Under the pieces are notes generated by a model. The model saw only the letters and a list, made by a program, of their open reading frames with translations. It did no database searches and had not been told where the DNA came from. A stretch of DNA of 64,000 nucleotides from Fervidobacterium gondwanense DSM 13020 (lineage in GTDB: Bacteria > Thermotogota > Thermotogae > Thermotogales > Fervidobacteriaceae), in assembly GCF_900143265.1 (NCBI RefSeq), contig NZ_FRDJ01000001.1, positions 62,001-126,000 on the forward strand, read 5' to 3'. Positions 52,890 to 61,682 of the stretch are shown here, piece by piece (the stretch's first letter is position 1; each line of letters opens with the position of its first letter). Both the position numbers and the translations under genes were made by a program.

Positions 52890-53996
52890 CTAATCTTTAA
52901 ACACGAACTCTAAGAACTCTCCTTCCTTCTCTTCATCCCATACAAAAAGGTGCTTGCATTTCTCTACATTCTGCCTGTAATACTCATAGTTTTCAAACGC
53001 ATCAAGTATCTTTTTCACCGAACCTTCCACATCACTTGGGTCAATCACAACACCAATTCCGTACTTCTCCACCAGTTTCACCATAGAGACGAACGTATTT
53101 TTGACTATTACTGGCGTTCCTGCAGCGATTGAATCGTAGAACTTATTTGGCAGCGAGAAGATGTCGTTCTTGTAAGTCTCATTTCCTGTAGTCGAGAAAG
53201 ATATAAGGCTGAACATCGACTTTGAAAGCTCCATCATCATCTGCTCGTACGGCAGAAAGCTCGTGTATTCGTGCGGGATGTCTTTGAAAATGTCGGAATT
53301 AATACCAATGACCTTGAACTTGATTTCTAAATCATTCAGCTTTCTTAATATTTCTTTCTCTTTGGATATGCCTCTTTGAATCTTTCCCACAAAGACAATT
53401 TCCTTACGCTTCTCGGTCGGCTCAACTGATAAACTTGCGTAATTTGGAAGAACAAGTACCGGTTTCCTGAATTCAACTTTTTCGAAGATGTCGCTCATCG
53501 TCTCTTCGGAAACGAAAATCAACTTGTCAGATAGCTCTATCTGCTTCTTGAAGAAGTTCCAAGCTATCTTTTCAATTATTCTCTTGGAAAATCCCGAAAG
53601 TGTCTTTAGAAAATTCTCTGGATGGTACTCATGGATATCAAAAATTATCCTTTTTCCTCTTTTTTTAGCAATCTTAAAAGCTTTGACTGGCTTAGTTGGC
53701 AGGAAGTGATGAAAGTAAGCAATATCATAATCACTTTTTGCTATCAGTTCTAAAACAGCTTTGTCGAATCTCTGTCTCTTTGAAACCTCTTTCAAAAGCT
53801 CGGAGAAATTCTTTTTTTCACGTATCTTTCCATACAGTAAAGGCATATACGTAATATTTTTTTCCGTGTAACTATCTTCTTCTTTCGTTGATAGGTATTG
53901 ATAAATGACTTCGTTCTCTTTCGCAAATGTTTGAACAGTTCTGAAAACACGCTTATCATATTTAGGATGTGTATAACCGATAACAAGTACCTTCAT
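52890..53996 (-). CDS. Glycosyltransferase (family 4-like)
   Basis: 368 residues with a GT-B layout: the N-terminal domain begins MKVLVIGYTHPKYDKRVFRT and contains DIAYFHHFLPTKPVKAFKIA, and IIFDIHEYHPENF is typical of family 4 members. The C-terminal nucleotide-sugar domain has IVFVGKIQRGISKEKEIL and GTPVIVKNTFVSM with the expected glutamate region replaced by NKFYDSIAAGTPV. It transfers a sugar to a lipid-linked glycan in the cytoplasm; donor unknown. First listed gene of the polysaccharide cluster (promoter-distal end). Confidence 0.87.
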   Translation of the reverse strand: MKVLVIGYTHPKYDKRVFRTVQTFAKENEVIYQYLSTKEEDSYTEKNITYMPLLYGKIREKKNFSELLKEVSKRQRFDKAVLELIAKSDYDIAYFHHFLPTKPVKAFKIAKKRGKRIIFDIHEYHPENFLKTLSGFSKRIIEKIAWNFFKKQIELSDKLIFVSEETMSDIFEKVEFRKPVLVLPNYASLSVEPTEKRKEIVFVGKIQRGISKEKEILRKLNDLEIKFKVIGINSDIFKDIPHEYTSFLPYEQMMMELSKSMFSLISFSTTGNETYKNDIFSLPNKFYDSIAAGTPVIVKNTFVSMVKLVEKYGIGVVIDPSDVEGSVKKILDAFENYEYYRQNVEKCKHLFVWDEEKEGEFLEFVFKD

Positions 53997-54019
53997 CTAA
54001 GAATTCCACTCCTATCAAA

Positions 54020-54649
54020 TCATCTATTCAAAGTTTTACAAAGTATCTCGACTATCAATTCTGCAGCGTTACCTTTGCCATATACCCCACCTGAAAAATC
54101 TCTATAGTTATCTTCCATAACTGATTGGTACAAATTCTCTTCATCCGCCAATCTATTCCACCCAACTTCAACTAGCTCTCTCCATCCTGTATCAGGCATC
54201 AACACAACCGCTTGCTTTCCTGCAAAATACGCCTCTTTTTGCAACCCTCCGCTGTCCGTTATCACTTTCCAACATCTCTTCACCAAACCCATCAAATTCA
54301 AATAATCTACCGGCTCTATCACCGTTATATCTTTCAAGTATTCCTCTAAACCAAATTCTTGTACCCTTCTCTTCGTCCTCGGATGTATCGGAAAGACTAT
54401 CTTCTTCTCTACTGCTATCTTACTCAGCTGCTTGAATATCTTCTCAAGCTTCTCCTTATTGTCCACATTGAAATCTCTGTGCAACGTAACAACTATGTAT
54501 TTCCCTTCTTTCAACTTTAGCTCTTCGTATACGTCATACTTAAACCTCGGCTCCATCTCGAGGTATAAATCGTACGTCACATCTCCCACGAAATATACAC
54601 TTTTCTTTATGAACTGTGGTCGTGCACCAACTATGGATATCTATTTCAT
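54020..54649 (-). pseudogene. UDP-GlcNAc 2-epimerase remnant with internal deletion and stop
   Basis: The C-terminal half of a WecB-type epimerase is intact in one frame (YIVVTLHRDFNVDNKEKL, VFPIHPRT, EPVDYLNLMGL, TDSGGLQKEAYFAGK). Upstream in the same frame lies the true N-terminus: ATG 54649, a TAG two codons on, then ISIVGARPQFIK. This is joined directly to KSVYFVGDVTYD, which belongs roughly 130 residues later in the family. So the central part of the N-terminal domain is deleted and the third codon is a stop. The 189-codon piece may still be translated from an internal start, but it cannot form the two-domain active site. Confidence 0.85.
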
Positions 54650-54741
54650 TTTTGTTACTCCTTTGACTGAAGTATAAACTCATTTTGCCATAAACGTTTG
54701 ATTATGTGAGAAATAAAAAAGATACGAATCGGTGGAGCATC

Positions 54742-56019
54742 CTAATTGCTTAGATACTTATTTAGATACCAACCAGAAACCACGGATGATATCACAAAAA
54801 TAAGAGCTGTTGCTATTGCTGCTCCCACTGCTCCGTAATATTTTATCAGCAATATGTCTAAGATAACGTTTGCGATACCGCTGATAACCGCATTATAGAA
54901 ATTAACTTTCACTTTTCCAAGACTTGCAATTAAGTTCCCTGAAGGTATTCTAAATGTGCCAGCTATCAGGTAACCGAACGACAATATTCTGAATGGAATA
55001 ACCGCATCCAAATAGTTAGAACCAAAAACCAAACGAATGACAAAAGGAGCGAATGCTATCAGCAACAGACTAATCACTGAGTTTAATGCAAATAATCCCC
55101 ATGTTAGTTTTCTATAATAATGTTTGACAAACATCTTGTCATCACTATACTTCGCAAAATATGGATATGCAAAAGTCATTATCGACGCGGGTATGAAGAA
55201 TAGCGAGAATGGTATTAATGTGGATACCTTGTACGTTGCCACAATCGTCTCTGAGCGTATCATTAAACCTATCAGGAAAGTATCTATTAAGTATAAAGTC
55301 TGTGAGATACTGTTTGTCAACATACTTACTATGGAAAATGTCAAAAAGTTCCTTTGGATATTTTTTTCAGGAATATCTACATTCTTGAAGCCAGTGAGCT
55401 GATATCTCAGCAAGCCCAAAGCGAGAAAGATTGATAACACAAAAGCGGTATATCTTGCTACAACAAGACCGGTTACGTCAAACAATAATCCACATACTGT
55501 TGTAAAGACAAAAAGCATCATGGTATTGAAAACCGTTAAAATTGAAAATTGCTTATTCATTAACCTTGCTCTTGTAAAAGATTGGAAGACGTTAAAAATT
55601 ACAGTGACAAATGGTATAAACGAAAGCATCTGTAAAAATCTCCTGCTTCCAGCTATAGGAAGGTCAAAAAAGATTGTAAAAGCAAATATCGAAAGAGCTA
55701 ATAATATGTTGAAACTTGCTCCAACAAGTAATGAAAACTTAAGAAATGAAAGAGCTTCATTATTCTCCTTAGCCTTGCTTCCAAACTGAAGCAGCCCCGA
55801 ACTAATGCCCAATCCATCTAACAATAGAAAGAAATTCAAAATATTCAACGCATATGAAAATTGACCAAACGATTCCTTTGAAATTATTCTTGCTATTACT
55901 ACGGAAATACCGAACTGAATTATTCTATTTATGAGGCTTGCAGAAAAAATGTGGACAAAACCGTTCTTAATCAAAAACGCAAGCTCTCTGCCCCATTTTT
56001 TGTTAAACCAAGTCTTCAA
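54742..56019 (-). CDS. Polysaccharide flippase (Wzx/MATE-like)
   Basis: About 425 residues with 12 or more membrane helices. The N-terminus NGFVHIFSASLINRIIQFGIS and VIARIISKESFGQFSYALN are typical of the Wzx/PST family that flips undecaprenyl-linked oligosaccharides outward. TTG start at 56019, seven bases after GGAGGT; this overlaps the end of the AsnB-like gene by 17 bases. The cluster around it would assemble the repeat unit it exports. Confidence 0.88.
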   Translation of the reverse strand: MKTWFNKKWGRELAFLIKNGFVHIFSASLINRIIQFGISVVIARIISKESFGQFSYALNILNFFLLLDGLGISSGLLQFGSKAKENNEALSFLKFSLLVGASFNILLALSIFAFTIFFDLPIAGSRRFLQMLSFIPFVTVIFNVFQSFTRARLMNKQFSILTVFNTMMLFVFTTVCGLLFDVTGLVVARYTAFVLSIFLALGLLRYQLTGFKNVDIPEKNIQRNFLTFSIVSMLTNSISQTLYLIDTFLIGLMIRSETIVATYKVSTLIPFSLFFIPASIMTFAYPYFAKYSDDKMFVKHYYRKLTWGLFALNSVISLLLIAFAPFVIRLVFGSNYLDAVIPFRILSFGYLIAGTFRIPSGNLIASLGKVKVNFYNAVISGIANVILDILLIKYYGAVGAAIATALIFVISSVVSGWYLNKYLSN

Positions 56020-57754
56020 AATAATACCTCCATGCCTCAAGTATTGTTAAAGCTTGTGTTTTCTCAACAACTCCATAGTTGTAAAACAATTTACCAATTA
56101 AATCTCTGAAATTGTGGTCAGGAAACACCTTAACACAGTTAGGTACGATCGAAATTACGTTATTGAATCTCTCCTCAAAATAGTTTCTTAAATCATCGTT
56201 TGTTCTATACCAGTACTCAAAAGGGTTCATATGCCATTTTGAGTTTAAAGAACTTCCGTAAAGCAACTTGCTTATAGCCCTTCTGTACAATCCTCTCAGT
56301 GTAAACTTGTAGCCCATCATGCTATAAACCCTTTCTGTTATTCGCCCTTGTATCTTCTCCCATACATACTCAGCTGCTTTAGGGTATTTTTTCAAAATCC
56401 ACTTTTTGTAAATTCTGTGGTCATATCTATATTTCAACGGAATTTTCAGAGAGTATGTTAGAAAATCTACATCCAGAAAAGGTGAAGTAACCTCCGTCCA
56501 TCTTTGTATCGGCAAATTTCCGGAAAGTGCCCCGTTAAAGCCTCGATTGTAAAATTTGAATATCTCCAGATTCTCATATTTCATTTTGAGGTAATTCTGC
56601 TCATTTTCTGCCACCAATTCTTTCGAATATGCACCTGCGCCGGGTACGTACGGCGCATTGGGAGTTTCAGCATCATAGAACGTTCCGAGAATCACATCTC
56701 CAATTTGCCCTGTGTGGTACAATCCGAAATTGGAAAAGTTAATGAGTTTTACACAACTATTTGTGTGCGCTGAACCTGAGTAAAGAACCAAACCACCAGT
56801 TATATCTATCATCTCTGTTGCAGACTTAAGATATATTCCATTATCCAGAGACTTGAATAGCCATTCGTGTTTCAAGTCGCTTGCTATTTTCTTTGGCACT
56901 GTCTCGTCCAAATAGTTGGTCTGCGAAAAAGTCACGTTCAGCTGTTCTGTGTATCCCATTTCATGCGCAACCCACACTACCATTCTTGAGTCCAAACCTG
57001 CGCTCAACGTAGCAATATGCTTGTAGCCATATTCCCTATCCTTTTCAAATTCCAGCTCAATTGCGCGTCTAAAAAGCCTATCCACATTTTCGATAATCTC
57101 TTCTTCGCTTTGCGTTTCGTCTGGCGTATTGTCAAGCTTGAAATACTGATTTACCGTTACTTTACCGTTTTCGATCTTAATATAGTGTCCAGGTAAAAGG
57201 CGCTTTACCTCTTTGATCAACGTATAATCTTCCAACATGTATCCGTACGTCAGAAGACAGTACGCTCCAAACTCATCAAAGCTATATCTTATCCCGTTTT
57301 TCTTCAAATACGAAGCAACCCACGGCAATTCAGAACCAACAACAATGCCGTCCTCCAATACAGAATAAAAGACCCATTTGTCACCCACGTGATTCGTGTA
57401 GATAAGCCACTTATTTAATTTCTTGTCATAGAGTACCCCCGAAAAGCTTCCTCTGAATTCGTTGAAAAATGCTTCTCCACTTTTCTCGTACATCTCAATC
57501 ACTGTGTCTCTAAGATTTTCCTTCCCATATTTCTTGATCAGGCTTTTGGAATTCAAAATGACACCCTCGGTAAGAATTAAATACCTCTCATTATTCCAAA
57601 AAACTTTATCATTGAGAAACTTTCTAACAGTTCTCCTCTCAACGTGGAAACCATTTCCCTCGGTGCTTTCAACTAACAGATTTAGACTATCGTCAACTGG
57701 TGAAAATTGCTTATTCAACTTACCACTTCGTATCTCGCAAAAGAATCCCGGCAT
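56003..57754 (-). CDS. Asparagine-synthetase-like amidotransferase without the N-terminal cysteine
   Basis: 583 residues in the AsnB layout. The N-terminal glutaminase-like domain (about 1-200) begins MPGFFCE: the nucleophile Cys that must be residue 2 is replaced by proline. Glutamine hydrolysis is therefore not expected, though C6 is nearby. The synthetase domain is intact: LSAGLDSRMVVWVA is the ATP-pyrophosphatase P-loop (SGGxDS in canonical enzymes), followed by LDETVPKKIASDL. Enzymes of this kind in polysaccharide loci amidate uronic acids or use ammonia or another amine as nucleophile. GGAGG is seven bases before the ATG. Overlaps the flippase gene. Confidence 0.87.
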   Translation of the reverse strand: MPGFFCEIRSGKLNKQFSPVDDSLNLLVESTEGNGFHVERRTVRKFLNDKVFWNNERYLILTEGVILNSKSLIKKYGKENLRDTVIEMYEKSGEAFFNEFRGSFSGVLYDKKLNKWLIYTNHVGDKWVFYSVLEDGIVVGSELPWVASYLKKNGIRYSFDEFGAYCLLTYGYMLEDYTLIKEVKRLLPGHYIKIENGKVTVNQYFKLDNTPDETQSEEEIIENVDRLFRRAIELEFEKDREYGYKHIATLSAGLDSRMVVWVAHEMGYTEQLNVTFSQTNYLDETVPKKIASDLKHEWLFKSLDNGIYLKSATEMIDITGGLVLYSGSAHTNSCVKLINFSNFGLYHTGQIGDVILGTFYDAETPNAPYVPGAGAYSKELVAENEQNYLKMKYENLEIFKFYNRGFNGALSGNLPIQRWTEVTSPFLDVDFLTYSLKIPLKYRYDHRIYKKWILKKYPKAAEYVWEKIQGRITERVYSMMGYKFTLRGLYRRAISKLLYGSSLNSKWHMNPFEYWYRTNDDLRNYFEERFNNVISIVPNCVKVFPDHNFRDLIGKLFYNYGVVEKTQALTILEAWRYYFEDLV

Positions 57755-57807
57755 GTTATACCCTCCAAAGTTTAATTCTTAGTCAAGGCTATATTATCCA
57801 TACTTCT

Positions 57808-58905
57808 CTACCAATTTTCAAAAAATCTTTTAACCAACTCGTAGTTTTCTAATGTTCTAAGGTACTTATCCCACTCACCAATATCAATCCACGAATTTTC
57901 ACTGACTGGAAAATACGAGACTTTTTCCCCGGCACTTATCAGTGCTGTTACCAAGTCAGTCATGTTGAGATATCTATTTTCCGGTATAAACTCCAGAGCT
58001 CTTTTCTCGATGACGTACATACCAGAATTGAAAACATAACTTCTTGTTGGCTTCTCGTTTATCCAAATAACCCTTCCATTCTCATCACTCTCAATTAGCC
58101 CGTATGGAATAGTCTCGGTCTTAATCACTCCAACTATCGTAAGTAAGCTTTTGCTTTCAATATGGTAATCAAGTACTTCTTTGTAGTCCTCATTAACAAG
58201 AATATCGCAATTTGTGACAAAACATCTACCTTCGACTTTCTCTCTGAGTAGCGAGAGACTGCCCGCAGTTCCAAGTGGTGCCTGTTCTTCTAAATAGTGA
58301 ATATTTATATCATTAAGATTCAAATTTCCCAAGTAGTACTTAATCATTTCACTTTTGTAGTTAAGAGAAATATAAAAATCTTTTACTCCATATTTGTGGA
58401 ACCTATCTATTATCATTTCCAATATCGTCTTTTCACCAATTGGTATCAAAGGTTTAGGAATAACATTCGTTATTGGCTTTAAACGCGTCCCCTTTCCGCC
58501 TGCCATTATAACTACAGGAATATCCATCTCACCTTTTATCTTTGCTTGCAATTTACCAAATACATCCTCCCAAAAGTAAACATTGACAACGTCACCATTG
58601 TTGATAACTGGCAAAAATTCCGTTCTGTGCTCGAGCATCATCTCTCGTATCTTCTCAAAACTATCGGTAGGGTGCGCAATTCTAATGTTCTGCCTAACAA
58701 TTCTATATACAGGCGTGTCTAAGCTAACATTTCGAATGATAGCACGCTGTATATCTCCAATACTTAGGAGAGAAAAGAATTTCCCATTCCTTTCAAGAAT
58801 AAGAAGTTTTCTATTCGCTGAATCCATCCTTCTCAAAGCCTCGAATATCTTAGCATCATGTGGAATCGTTATTTCTCTAACTCTCTCGTCCTGCTTAATA
58901 CTCAA
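57808..58905 (-). CDS. CBS-domain sugar nucleotidyltransferase (PtmE-like)
   Basis: About 365 residues. Two CBS domains occupy the first 120 (ERNGKFFSLLSIGDIQRAII, EFLPVINNGDVVNVYFWED), followed by a nucleotidyltransferase domain with MAGGKGTRLKPITN, the PKPLIPIG motif, FVTNCDILVN (metal-binding aspartate) and WIDIGEWDKYLRTL. Architecture equals PtmE, which makes GDP-glucosamine for legionaminic acid in Campylobacter. The TTG at 58905, behind GAAGGTGAT, fits best; an ATG at 58920 is also possible. It follows the NeuD-type gene directly. Confidence 0.87.
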   Translation of the reverse strand: MSIKQDERVREITIPHDAKIFEALRRMDSANRKLLILERNGKFFSLLSIGDIQRAIIRNVSLDTPVYRIVRQNIRIAHPTDSFEKIREMMLEHRTEFLPVINNGDVVNVYFWEDVFGKLQAKIKGEMDIPVVIMAGGKGTRLKPITNVIPKPLIPIGEKTILEMIIDRFHKYGVKDFYISLNYKSEMIKYYLGNLNLNDINIHYLEEQAPLGTAGSLSLLREKVEGRCFVTNCDILVNEDYKEVLDYHIESKSLLTIVGVIKTETIPYGLIESDENGRVIWINEKPTRSYVFNSGMYVIEKRALEFIPENRYLNMTDLVTALISAGEKVSYFPVSENSWIDIGEWDKYLRTLENYELVKRFFENW

Positions 58906-58909
58906 CCTA

Positions 58910-59584
58910 TCACCTTCCATACCCTGCAAAGCTATCATTGATTTTGATCAATCTCGCTGGGTTGCCTACATACACTCCACCTTCAATATCCGCATCCTTT
59001 AATACAACCGCTCCAGCACCAATCAAAACATGGGGTGCGATTCGAACACCTTGTAACACCACCGCACCAGCGCCAATGAATGAATTTTCTCCGACATGCA
59101 CTCCGCCAGACAATATCGCTCCTGGAGCAATATGACTGTGCGCTTCAATCACACAATCGTGTTCAATAATAGCCCCTGTGTTTATTATGCAATTCTCACC
59201 AATTCTCGCTCCAGCATTTACAACCGCATTCTTTCCAATAAATGTACCTGCTCCTACAAGGGAATACCTTGAAACACTTGCAGATTTAGAGACTATCACA
59301 GGCAATTGAAACCCAATCTCTTTCAGTCTTCTGTACAACTTAGCTCGCGCATGGCTTACACCAACCATACCGAGCGTAACAAATGCAAACTTCACTCCAC
59401 TTTGGTAAATCTCTTCTAATTGCTCGTCGGTGAATTCTATCCTAACATCCAAAACCCGTTCCCCTATCTTACTTGGCATGTCGCTAATCATTACCTCATC
59501 AAACATATTCAGCTCTCTAATAGAGTCCAGCACCACTTCACAATGTCCACCGCCACCTAACAAAACGATTGCATTACGCAACAT
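58910..59584 (-). CDS. Sugar O/N-acetyltransferase, NeuD/PglD family
   Basis: About 224 residues. N-terminal Rossmann-like domain (NAIVLLGGGGHCEVVLDSI) binds the sugar nucleotide; the C-terminal left-handed beta-helix has hexapeptide repeats and the catalytic histidine in IIEHDCVIEAHSHIAPG. In bacillosamine and legionaminate routes this family N-acetylates the 4-amino group made by the aminotransferase encoded just upstream. Start ATG 59584 is behind GGTGGTG; the open frame to 59614 overlaps the aminotransferase gene. Confidence 0.9.
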   Translation of the reverse strand: MLRNAIVLLGGGGHCEVVLDSIRELNMFDEVMISDMPSKIGERVLDVRIEFTDEQLEEIYQSGVKFAFVTLGMVGVSHARAKLYRRLKEIGFQLPVIVSKSASVSRYSLVGAGTFIGKNAVVNAGARIGENCIINTGAIIEHDCVIEAHSHIAPGAILSGGVHVGENSFIGAGAVVLQGVRIAPHVLIGAGAVVLKDADIEGGVYVGNPARLIKINDSFAGYGR

Positions 59585-59600
59585 CACATTTGCACCACCA

Positions 59601-60695
59601 TTAAAGAACTTCATTCAACGTTTTCACAACGTACTCTATACCTTTTTCTGTATTCAGTGTAGAAGCTGGAAGGTTCAGCCCTCTTTTGTAAATATCATAT
59701 GCGTTCTTGTACTCTCCCTCTCTGTACTGCTGGTACATCGGGAACTCCACTATCGGCATGAATATCCTGCGCGTCGGTATTCCTTTCTCGGCAAGAAGTT
59801 TCTGGACTTCCTGAACAGATTTATCACCTTTCAACTTTATTGAGAAGAGCCAGTAAGAACTTTCAGCTCCGGGATAAGAGCCTTGAAATTCAACGTTGAG
59901 GTTATTTCTCAACCCCTCGGTGTAAATCTGTGCGAATCTTCTCTTCATTTCAAGAAATTGCGGAAACCTCTCGAACTGTGCAAGTCCTAAACTTGCTTCT
60001 AAATTCGTCATTCTGTAGTTAAATCCAATCTCTGGATGGTAGTATCCCCTCGATGTGTCTCTTGCCTGATTTGCAAGGAATTTGATGTGGTTTGCCTTCT
60101 TCTCGTCATCAGTTACTACCATACCTCCACCGCCGGTCGTAATTATCTTATTTCCGTTAAAACTGAAAACTCCCATTACACCAAACGTACCGGTAAATCT
60201 TTCTTTGTACGTTGCGCCGAGACTTTCCGTGGCATCCTCTATTACAGGAATTCCATATCTTCTTGATATATCCATTATCCTATCCATATCGCACGGATTT
60301 CCGTACAGATGGACCGGAATTATCGCTTTTGTGCGTGGGGTAATGTACTTTTCTATCTCATCAGGGTCGATAGTCCAAGTTTCAGGATCTACGTCAACGA
60401 ACACAGGTCTTGCACCAACATACATTATTGGATTCACCGTGGCAATAAAAGTCAAAACAGGAACAATGACTTCGTCACCCGGACCTATACCCAGTTCGTA
60501 CAGAGCCAAATGCAGTGCGCTCGTTCCGCTTTGTGTAGAAACAGCTCTCTTCACGCCAAGGTATTCTGCAAATCTATTCTCAAAAGTTCCAATATTTGGT
60601 CCTACTGACGACACGTAACCTGAATCTATGCACTCACACAGGTATTTCTTCTCCAATTCACCAACGTTTGGATCGTCAAGATATACCTTTACCAT
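59601..60695 (-). CDS. LegC-type DegT/DnrJ aminotransferase
   Basis: About 364 residues. A PLP-dependent sugar aminotransferase: TQSGTSALHLALYELGIGPG, IPVIEDATESLGATYK and the PLP lysine in FSFNGNKIITTGGGG. The beginning VYLDDPNVGELEKKYLCECI and TFENRFAEYLGVKRAV resemble LegC/NeuF-type enzymes, which form UDP-4-amino-4,6-dideoxy-N-acetylglucosamine from the LegB product. Start ATG 60695 after GGAGGGG. Adjacent to the LegB-type gene in the same operon. Confidence 0.9.
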   Translation of the reverse strand: MVKVYLDDPNVGELEKKYLCECIDSGYVSSVGPNIGTFENRFAEYLGVKRAVSTQSGTSALHLALYELGIGPGDEVIVPVLTFIATVNPIMYVGARPVFVDVDPETWTIDPDEIEKYITPRTKAIIPVHLYGNPCDMDRIMDISRRYGIPVIEDATESLGATYKERFTGTFGVMGVFSFNGNKIITTGGGGMVVTDDEKKANHIKFLANQARDTSRGYYHPEIGFNYRMTNLEASLGLAQFERFPQFLEMKRRFAQIYTEGLRNNLNVEFQGSYPGAESSYWLFSIKLKGDKSVQEVQKLLAEKGIPTRRIFMPIVEFPMYQQYREGEYKNAYDIYKRGLNLPASTLNTEKGIEYVVKTLNEVL

Positions 60696-60710
60696 TCCAC
60701 GCCCCTCCAA

Positions 60711-61682
60711 TTAGACGTTATATATATCAGGTTTGTAATACTGAAGATTAGCCTTCAACCACGCTATCGTTTCCCTTAATCCTTCATCAAGGCTGTACCT
60801 CGCCTGCCATCCGGTTATTTCCTTAGTCTTTTGCGGATTTGACAGTAAACGCTCGACTTCAGATTTTTCAGGCCTCAATCTCTCTTTCTCTTGGATAATT
60901 TCAATCTCAACCCCCATAATATTTGCTATCTTCCTTACTAAATCGCCGATAGAAATTTCAGTTCCTGTTCCAAGATTATAAACATCCCCGATTGTATCTG
61001 GATGTAGCCCAACAGCCAAGAAACCTTCCACAGTGTCTTTTACATACGTCAAATCGCGTGTTGGAGCCAAATTTCCTAATTTAATCTGCCTCTTTCCAGA
61101 AAGTATCTGCGTTATTATGGTTGGAATCACAGCCCTTGCGGACTGCCTTGGACCGTATGTATTGAAAGGTCTAACTATGGTCACAGGCGTATCAAATGAC
61201 CTATAATATGAAAGCGCAAGCAAATCCGCCGCCGCTTTACTTGCCGCATATGGTGATTGCGGGTTGTAAGGATGTTTTTCATCGATCGGCACATACTGAG
61301 CTGTTCCATATATCTCACTTGTAGAGGTTATCACTATCCTTTGCAGGTTCAACTTCCTTGCAGCTTCTAAAACGTTGTAGGTTCCTTCTATATTCGTCTT
61401 TATATATGCTAATGGTGAAATGTATGAATAAGGAATCCCAATCAGCGCTGCTAAATGGAAGACTACATCAACACCTTTCATTGCATCGTACACAGAATCA
61501 AAATCCCTTACATCGCCTGTATAGACCTCTATCTTGTCAAGGCATTCCAACGTCTCAAGCCATCCCCACTCATTTTTAAAATTGTACCTGACAAACGCTC
61601 TAACATCAAAACCTTTTTCTACTAAAAGCTCAACCAAATGAGAACCAATAAATCCTTCGGAACCTGTAACCAAAATTTTCAT
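60711..61682 (-). CDS. LegB-type NAD-dependent sugar-nucleotide 4,6-dehydratase
   Basis: 323 residues of the extended SDR family. GSEGFIGSHLVELLVEKGF binds NAD; TSTSEIYGTA and SPYAASKAAADLLAL supply the catalytic Thr/Ser and YxxxK. FNTYGPRQSARAVIPT and IGDVYNLGTGTEISIGDL are the same order of motifs as in LegB, which acts on UDP-GlcNAc (or GDP-GlcNAc). ATG behind GGAGGG; the start overlaps the upstream glycosyltransferase stop by four bases. Confidence 0.9.
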   Translation of the reverse strand: MKILVTGSEGFIGSHLVELLVEKGFDVRAFVRYNFKNEWGWLETLECLDKIEVYTGDVRDFDSVYDAMKGVDVVFHLAALIGIPYSYISPLAYIKTNIEGTYNVLEAARKLNLQRIVITSTSEIYGTAQYVPIDEKHPYNPQSPYAASKAAADLLALSYYRSFDTPVTIVRPFNTYGPRQSARAVIPTIITQILSGKRQIKLGNLAPTRDLTYVKDTVEGFLAVGLHPDTIGDVYNLGTGTEISIGDLVRKIANIMGVEIEIIQEKERLRPEKSEVERLLSNPQKTKEITGWQARYSLDEGLRETIAWLKANLQYYKPDIYNV

